DNA of 64,000 nucleotides from an uncultured Candidatus Melainabacteria bacterium (GTDB lineage: Bacteria > Cyanobacteriota > Vampirovibrionia > Gastranaerophilales > Gastranaerophilaceae). Position numbers and translations under genes: made by a program. The notes under the pieces are model-generated. The model was not told where the DNA came from. It searched no databases and saw nothing but the letters and a program-made list of their open reading frames with translations. Shown here piece by piece: positions 60,068 to 64,000 of this stretch; positions within the stretch are counted from its first letter, which is position 1, and each line of letters begins with the position of its first letter. The stretch spans positions 1-64,000 of the forward strand of contig CATLEG010000002.1 in assembly GCA_949915775.1 (NCBI GenBank), read 5' to 3'.

Positions 60068-61048
60068 TTGTGTGCGAAACCTACATCAAAATCTATAAAA
60101 GTTGTACCAATGTCTACCGACAGGGCTACGTGCGTAAAACATATACCAGCATCTTTTAAGTCTTCACCAACATTTACCGGCAGGGCTACGTGCGTAGCAC
60201 ACGATAAGAACTTATCGACCTATAGTCTTAACGTCTTAGAGACTGATAAAACCCCTACCCTCTCCCGAATTTGTAAGTTCGCATATAGCTCACTAACAAA
60301 TTCTACCCTCTCACAAAGAGAGAGGGTAAAATGCCCAGCATTTACACTCGCAGAAACTCTAATCACCCTTGGCATAATCGGTGTTGTGGCGGCGGTGACT
60401 TTGCCATCATTGATACAAAATTATAAAGAAAAAGAAACAGTTGTTCGTTTAAAAAAAGTTTCTTCTGTTTTATCCAATGCTTACACTTTAATGTTATCCG
60501 AAGAAGGAATTCCCGAAGATTGGGGGATGGATACTGATAATTTTGGTGATATATTAACAGAAAAATTTGCCAAATATATTAAAAATGTCAAGATTTGTAA
60601 TCCTGCTAATAAAGAAAAGTGTTTTGAGCAAACCCCAAGAAAAGATTTGCTGAATAATGAGGTTAATGATATGTCAGGTGATTCATCATTGATTATGTCG
60701 GATGGTATGGTTATAGGTTTTAGCTATCAGACTTCTCTTCAACTTTCTGATTGTAGTTTAAATGGTGGTTGTTTTATGATAAATGTTGATATTAATGGTG
60801 ATAAAGGTCCTAACCAATGGGGGGTAGATACTTTTACTTTTCATGCTCTCAGAACCGGTATTCTAGCACGTGGAGATAGAAGTGCAAGTACACGATACTG
60901 CAGTCCTGATACAAATACAACTGCTGCTGGATGGTGGAACGGATCTGGATGTACAGCTTGGGTTTTACAAATGCAAAATTTGGATTATTTGAAATGCGTA
61001 AAAGGCAACCAAAAATATTGTGCTACGCAATATAGCTTTAATCAATAA
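60068..61048 (+). CDS. Type IV prepilin-like / pseudopilin protein with repeat-derived N-terminus
   Basis: The mature part begins at FTLAETLITLGIIGVVAAVT, a prepilin N-methylation segment with Glu at +5, which anchors the protein and polymerises into pili or pseudopili. The C-terminal ~210 residues form the globular domain (FMINVDINGDKGPNQWGVDT, several Cys). The ~85 residues before the pilin segment are translated dispersed repeats and are not family sequence. The TTG start at 60068 has a repeat-derived GAGGGG; no ATG lies close to the pilin segment. The frame is open back to the poly-G tract, so the natural start may be 59755. Confidence 0.7.
   Translation: MCAKPTSKSIKVVPMSTDRATCVKHIPASFKSSPTFTGRATCVAHDKNLSTYSLNVLETDKTPTLSRICKFAYSSLTNSTLSQRERVKCPAFTLAETLITLGIIGVVAAVTLPSLIQNYKEKETVVRLKKVSSVLSNAYTLMLSEEGIPEDWGMDTDNFGDILTEKFAKYIKNVKICNPANKEKCFEQTPRKDLLNNEVNDMSGDSSLIMSDGMVIGFSYQTSLQLSDCSLNGGCFMINVDINGDKGPNQWGVDTFTFHALRTGILARGDRSASTRYCSPDTNTTAAGWWNGSGCTAWVLQMQNLDYLKCVKGNQKYCATQYSFNQ
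60250..60328. repeat. Dispersed palindromic repeat (CCCTCTC family), copy 3, within the prepilin frame
   Basis: ACCCTCTCCCGAATTTGT ... ACAAATTCTACCCTCTCACA + AAGAGAGAGGGT, the same plan as 7122-7193 and 8403-8476. Translated as part of the prepilin leader (TLSRICKF...TLSQRERV). Confidence 0.75.
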
Positions 61049-61051
61049 TAT

Positions 61052-62524
61052 CTATATTTCTGCTATGATATTAATTTCTGTTGTACAGCCGATTTCTTCA
61101 TGAGCCAGAACTGTAATATTATTCATATAATTGCTGAGAAGAGTAAATATTAAATGGCGAAATTCTAATGGTACAATTAATATCGGATTTTTTACTTCTA
61201 GTTGTTTGATTTTTTTATTTAATTTATTTGACAATTTTTCTGCAAAACCGGCATCAATTCTGATAATTGCATCATCACTTTCTTCAAAATTCGGCATAAA
61301 TTTTTCTAATGTAGTTTCACTTATTTCAAAAGCTGATAAAATCCCGTCTTCTCCGACATTTGATTTGCATATCTGACGTGAAAGCGCAAGTCTGACTTTT
61401 TTTATTAAATCTGATTTTGTACTTTCATCTGCAAAATCATTCATTTTCTCAAAAATGTATGTTATATCTTTAATTGAAACTTTTTCTTTTACTAAATTAG
61501 TTAATATATATCTTAAATCCGCAAGAGTTATATAATCAGGGATTATATTTTCTACAAGAAACTCGTTATTTACAGCATCAATATATTTATCTAAATCATC
61601 GTAATCTAAAAGTTCATCTACATATTTTACTGCACAAAATTCCAAAGCTCTTGCAATAAATTCAGAACTTGAAATTCCATTTTGCCAGAAATCTCTTGTC
61701 ATTTCTTTTTCTATCCAGACAATTTTTCTGCCGGTAATCTTATCAATGTCATTTATTGAACCTTTAATCTTTTTTTCAAGATGAAGTTCATCATCAAAAA
61801 ACATTAAAAAATTAGGATAAACACAGGCTTTGAATACATCAATTCCTCTTATTCTTATGCTAAATTCATAAGAATTAAGTGTTTCATCATCCTGAAATAC
61901 AATTTTTGGAATTACATAGCCCAATTCTTCTGTGAGTTTTAATCTTGATTTTACTGTTTCAGCAACAAGTTCTTCTTCAAGAATTTCTTGTGAAGGATCG
62001 ACGTGGCCTAGAACTTCTTCACTCAATCGGATAGATAATTTTTCTTCTTTAAGTTTTGGAAACATTGCATCAGGAGATGTCGCTTTTGCAAGTTTTTGTT
62101 TTAATTCTTCTAATTCTTTCAAACCTGCTGATATTTTATCGTTAAGTTTTTTCCTTGTAACAGATGCCGGTGCTTCACCTTCAAGTTCTGTTTTAATTTT
62201 ATCAATTTTAGCTTTCTGTTCTCTGATTTTAGTCTGAATTTCAAGACAAATTTCGTATGGAGATTGCTGTGGTGAAAGCATTTTTTCCATCTGACTTTTA
62301 AAAGATGAAATATTTATGACATCAGCATTTGTTTCATTGATTGAATTTACGGCTTCTTTCATAAAAATGCAATGACAAATAACTTGCCCCTCATCATTTT
62401 CAACTTCTTGCATGCTGTATAATTCCCAGTCGTTCATAGACATTTCGTTTAGAAGATTTTGAAGTTCTTGAGTGTTTTCACTTGAACAAGTTTTAATAAC
62501 GTATTGCATTTTTTTATTTAACAT
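61052..62524 (-). CDS. Soluble FlhA/SctV C-domain-like protein with DUF4177-like N-terminus
   Basis: 490 residues with no membrane helix. Residues ~5-60 ([34 protein letters not shown]) resemble DUF4177. A coiled coil follows (~95-150). From ~165 the sequence follows the FlhA cytoplasmic domain: [60 protein letters not shown] and [12 protein letters not shown]. The ~330-residue membrane part of FlhA is absent. It may bind export chaperones or substrates away from the gate. The ATG overlaps the udp stop, with the SD inside udp, so the two are translationally coupled. Confidence 0.75.
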   Translation of the reverse strand: MLNKKMQYVIKTCSSENTQELQNLLNEMSMNDWELYSMQEVENDEGQVICHCIFMKEAVNSINETNADVINISSFKSQMEKMLSPQQSPYEICLEIQTKIREQKAKIDKIKTELEGEAPASVTRKKLNDKISAGLKELEELKQKLAKATSPDAMFPKLKEEKLSIRLSEEVLGHVDPSQEILEEELVAETVKSRLKLTEELGYVIPKIVFQDDETLNSYEFSIRIRGIDVFKACVYPNFLMFFDDELHLEKKIKGSINDIDKITGRKIVWIEKEMTRDFWQNGISSSEFIARALEFCAVKYVDELLDYDDLDKYIDAVNNEFLVENIIPDYITLADLRYILTNLVKEKVSIKDITYIFEKMNDFADESTKSDLIKKVRLALSRQICKSNVGEDGILSAFEISETTLEKFMPNFEESDDAIIRIDAGFAEKLSNKLNKKIKQLEVKNPILIVPLEFRHLIFTLLSNYMNNITVLAHEEIGCTTEINIIAEI

Positions 62525-63288
62525 TTATTTTCTCCTATAAGAAATTTTAACGCTTCAATAGCTGTTTTAATTGCCTTATCGGTGTCATGAACTACAGGAT
62601 TTTCTAATCCTTGTTTTTCTCTTTCCTGATTTGCAACTGTTAAAAATACAGAGCCGACTTTTACTCTTAAAAAGCTTCCTGCAATAAATAAAGCAGCCGA
62701 TTCCATTTCAGATGCAAGACAACCCATTTTTTTCCAAGCTTCCCATTTATTAAGAAGTTCGTAATTCACAGGCATTTTCTCAGGATTATGCTGGCCGTAA
62801 AAAGAATCTTTACATTGAACCACACCTGTATGATATTCAAAGTTTAGGTTTTTTGCAGCCTTAACAAGAGCATTAGTAACATCAAGATTTGCAACAGCAG
62901 GAAATTCAATCGGAGCATACTCTTTAGATGTTCCCTCCATTCTTATTGCTCCTGTTGCAATAACAATATCTCCGCCTTTGACATTAATATCCATACCGCC
63001 GCAAGTTCCAACGCGGATAAATGTTTCAGCTCCGACATTAACAAGTTCTTCTAAAGCAATTGATGCTGATGGGCCTCCAATACCTGTTGATGTTACACTG
63101 ACTTTTTCTCCGTTAAGATAACCTGTGTATGTTGTAAATTCGCGTCTATCAGCAACTAATTTTGCATCATCAAAATATGCAGCAATTTTTGCACATCTTT
63201 TAGGATCGCCCGGCAAAATAACATATTTGCCTACATCACCGGATTTTAAGCCGATATGATACTGTTCACCATTATCTGAATATTTCAT
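62518..63288 (-). CDS. udp: Uridine phosphorylase-like nucleoside phosphorylase
   Basis: Splits uridine (or another nucleoside) with phosphate. 256 residues. Family motifs: [15 protein letters not shown] (phosphate binding), [35 protein letters not shown] and the nucleoside-binding [15 protein letters not shown]. It lies downstream of the skp gene on the same strand, with 86 bases between them that include a dispersed repeat, and is coupled to the FlhA-like gene. Confidence 0.9.
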   Translation of the reverse strand: MKYSDNGEQYHIGLKSGDVGKYVILPGDPKRCAKIAAYFDDAKLVADRREFTTYTGYLNGEKVSVTSTGIGGPSASIALEELVNVGAETFIRVGTCGGMDINVKGGDIVIATGAIRMEGTSKEYAPIEFPAVANLDVTNALVKAAKNLNFEYHTGVVQCKDSFYGQHNPEKMPVNYELLNKWEAWKKMGCLASEMESAALFIAGSFLRVKVGSVFLTVANQEREKQGLENPVVHDTDKAIKTAIEALKFLIGENKC

Positions 63289-63317
63289 TAAATCTCCATT
63301 ATTTATTATTTACGATT

Positions 63318-63343
63318 GCGTCTCGCGCTAAACAGCAATTCCG
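63318..63343. repeat. Dispersed 26-bp repeat, copy 2
   Basis: Matches 6244-6269 with three mismatches; intergenic between skp and udp. Confidence 0.5.
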
Positions 63344-63374
63344 TATTTTGTTTCTCAGGGACTTAGTTTCTCGG

Positions 63375-63821
63375 CTAGAATTGGCCGCTTTTCAATTTTT
63401 GGATTACAAGGTCTGAAATATCAACGCCGCCTACAAAAATGACTCTGTAATCTACAATTGCATCTAATCTTTGTTCAACTAAAACTTGCTTTGTTGCGGC
63501 TTGAATTTTATTATAAACTTGTTCTTCTTTTTGAGATTTTAATCTCATATATGCATCTTCTTTAAGTTTAAATTCGCGGGCAGTTTGTTCTTCAAAGTTT
63601 TGTTTTTTTAATGGTGTGTCAAGATTTTTGTATTGTTTTTCTTTATCAACCATAAATTGCTGCATTTCAAGAGCTTTAGAATCAATTTCTTTTACTGCTT
63701 GCTGGGCGAATGGAAAATTTTCTTGAACTTTTTGATAGTCAATATATCCAACACCTGCAGCATTTGCTTGTAAACCTAAAAGTAAACCTGCGCCTAATAA
63801 TAATAGTTTAAAATTTTTCAT
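63375..63821 (-). CDS. skp: Periplasmic chaperone Skp/OmpH, bamA-linked
   Basis: 148 residues. Signal peptide (LLLLGAGLLLGLQANA), then GYIDYQKVQENFPFAQQAVK, a long charged helical hairpin and a C-terminal DISDLVIQKLK. It carries unfolded porins to the BAM complex. It starts 15 bases after the end of bamA, with an AGGTATTAT site, the standard bamA-skp order. A paralogue is at 46157. Confidence 0.92.
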   Translation of the reverse strand: MKNFKLLLLGAGLLLGLQANAAGVGYIDYQKVQENFPFAQQAVKEIDSKALEMQQFMVDKEKQYKNLDTPLKKQNFEEQTAREFKLKEDAYMRLKSQKEEQVYNKIQAATKQVLVEQRLDAIVDYRVIFVGGVDISDLVIQKLKSGQF

Positions 63822-63835
63822 ATAATACCTCCATA

Positions 63836-64000
63836 TTAATACATTATATCGCCTACACCAAATGTAAAGTAACCGTTTTTATTTCCATTGTCACCCGGAT
63901 TGGTAAGCGGAATACCATAATCGATAGATAGCGGTCCCATTCCTGGTACATAAAGTTTCAAGCCAACACCGGCTGATACTGCATAAAGCGGTCTGTCATA
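63836..64000 (-). CDS. bamA: Outer-membrane assembly factor BamA (Omp85), C-terminal end only
   Basis: 54 residues are visible; the gene continues past the right edge. YAVSAGVGLKLYVPGMGPLS + IDYGIPL and the last strand YFTFGVGDIMY are typical of the final beta strands of Omp85 barrels, which insert other outer-membrane proteins. The terminal residue is Tyr rather than Phe. The skp gene follows immediately. Confidence 0.88.
   Translation of the reverse strand, partial: YDRPLYAVSAGVGLKLYVPGMGPLSIDYGIPLTNPGDNGNKNGYFTFGVGDIMY

Overview
The window is a low-GC (roughly 30%), gene-dense piece of chromosome from an anaerobic Gram-negative bacterium. The best fit is the Gastranaerophilales/Vampirovibrionia ('Melainabacteria'), the non-photosynthetic gut relatives of Cyanobacteria. 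Support: an outer membrane (BamA end, two Skp/OmpH proteins, an autotransporter, a heptosyltransferase), an ssrA tag peptide of cyanobacterial style (ANNVIKADFSRAQALAA), MEP-pathway genes (ispD, dxr), two kinds of [FeFe]-hydrogenase, flagellar-type export genes, a FTLAE-type prepilin, and no photosynthesis genes. The placement is inferred from gene content only. The first ~300 bases differ in composition and carry the start of a Clostridia-like aspartyl-tRNA synthetase, so the left edge may be transferred or chimeric.

Layout. 0-6 kb: broken HAD gene, hisS with a promoter that predicts a leaderless mRNA, two small genes, and a large autotransporter split by a poly-G tract. 6-7.3 kb: no protein gene but the tmRNA gene, a copy of its 3' end, and a 157-bp tandem repeat that duplicates its promoter. 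7.3-14 kb: GNAT, regulators, a lipoprotein-like protein, phosphoesterase, CtpA, recA. 14-22 kb (minus strand): a long operon-like run (ROK kinase, heptosyltransferase, GGDEF/HD-GYP, thiL, ispD, rsmI, TrmB, tdk). 22-32 kb: secreted GH13 enzyme, mscS-rlmH-dtd, rimM-trmD, serS, queF-yraN. 32-39 kb (minus): a TonB-like protein with acidic repeats, a sigma-like factor, a zinc-ribbon STAND ATPase, then dxr. 40-49 kb: hemW, a ZorAB/ExbB-OmpA-like pair, UPF0210, uvrC, skp-like, pgk. 49-53 kb: fliM/N-O-P-Q-R. 53-60 kb (minus): a [FeFe]-hydrogenase and an H2-sensing signalling cluster (two [2Fe-2S] proteins, SpoIIE-type phosphatase, PAS-containing sensory hydrogenase), interrupted by a repeat-embedded DUF559 nuclease. 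59.7-64 kb: a prepilin-like gene behind a second poly-G tract, then bamA-skp-udp and a soluble FlhA-like protein on the minus strand.

Three themes deserve a second look. (1) Two long poly-G tracts (G10 in the autotransporter, G9 between a strong promoter/RBS/ATG and a long prepilin frame). In both, one G fewer would join the upstream start to the downstream frame, which suggests phase-variable surface structures. (2) Dispersed palindromic repeats that enter genes: in-frame inserts in thiL and dxr, repeat-derived ribosome binding sites and N-termini, and a DUF559 nuclease lying inside a repeat array. (3) Pieces of a flagellar-type secretion machine in unusual forms: a membrane-less FlhA C-domain protein, FliQ with a long tail, and a two-SpoA switch protein with a probable internal start.
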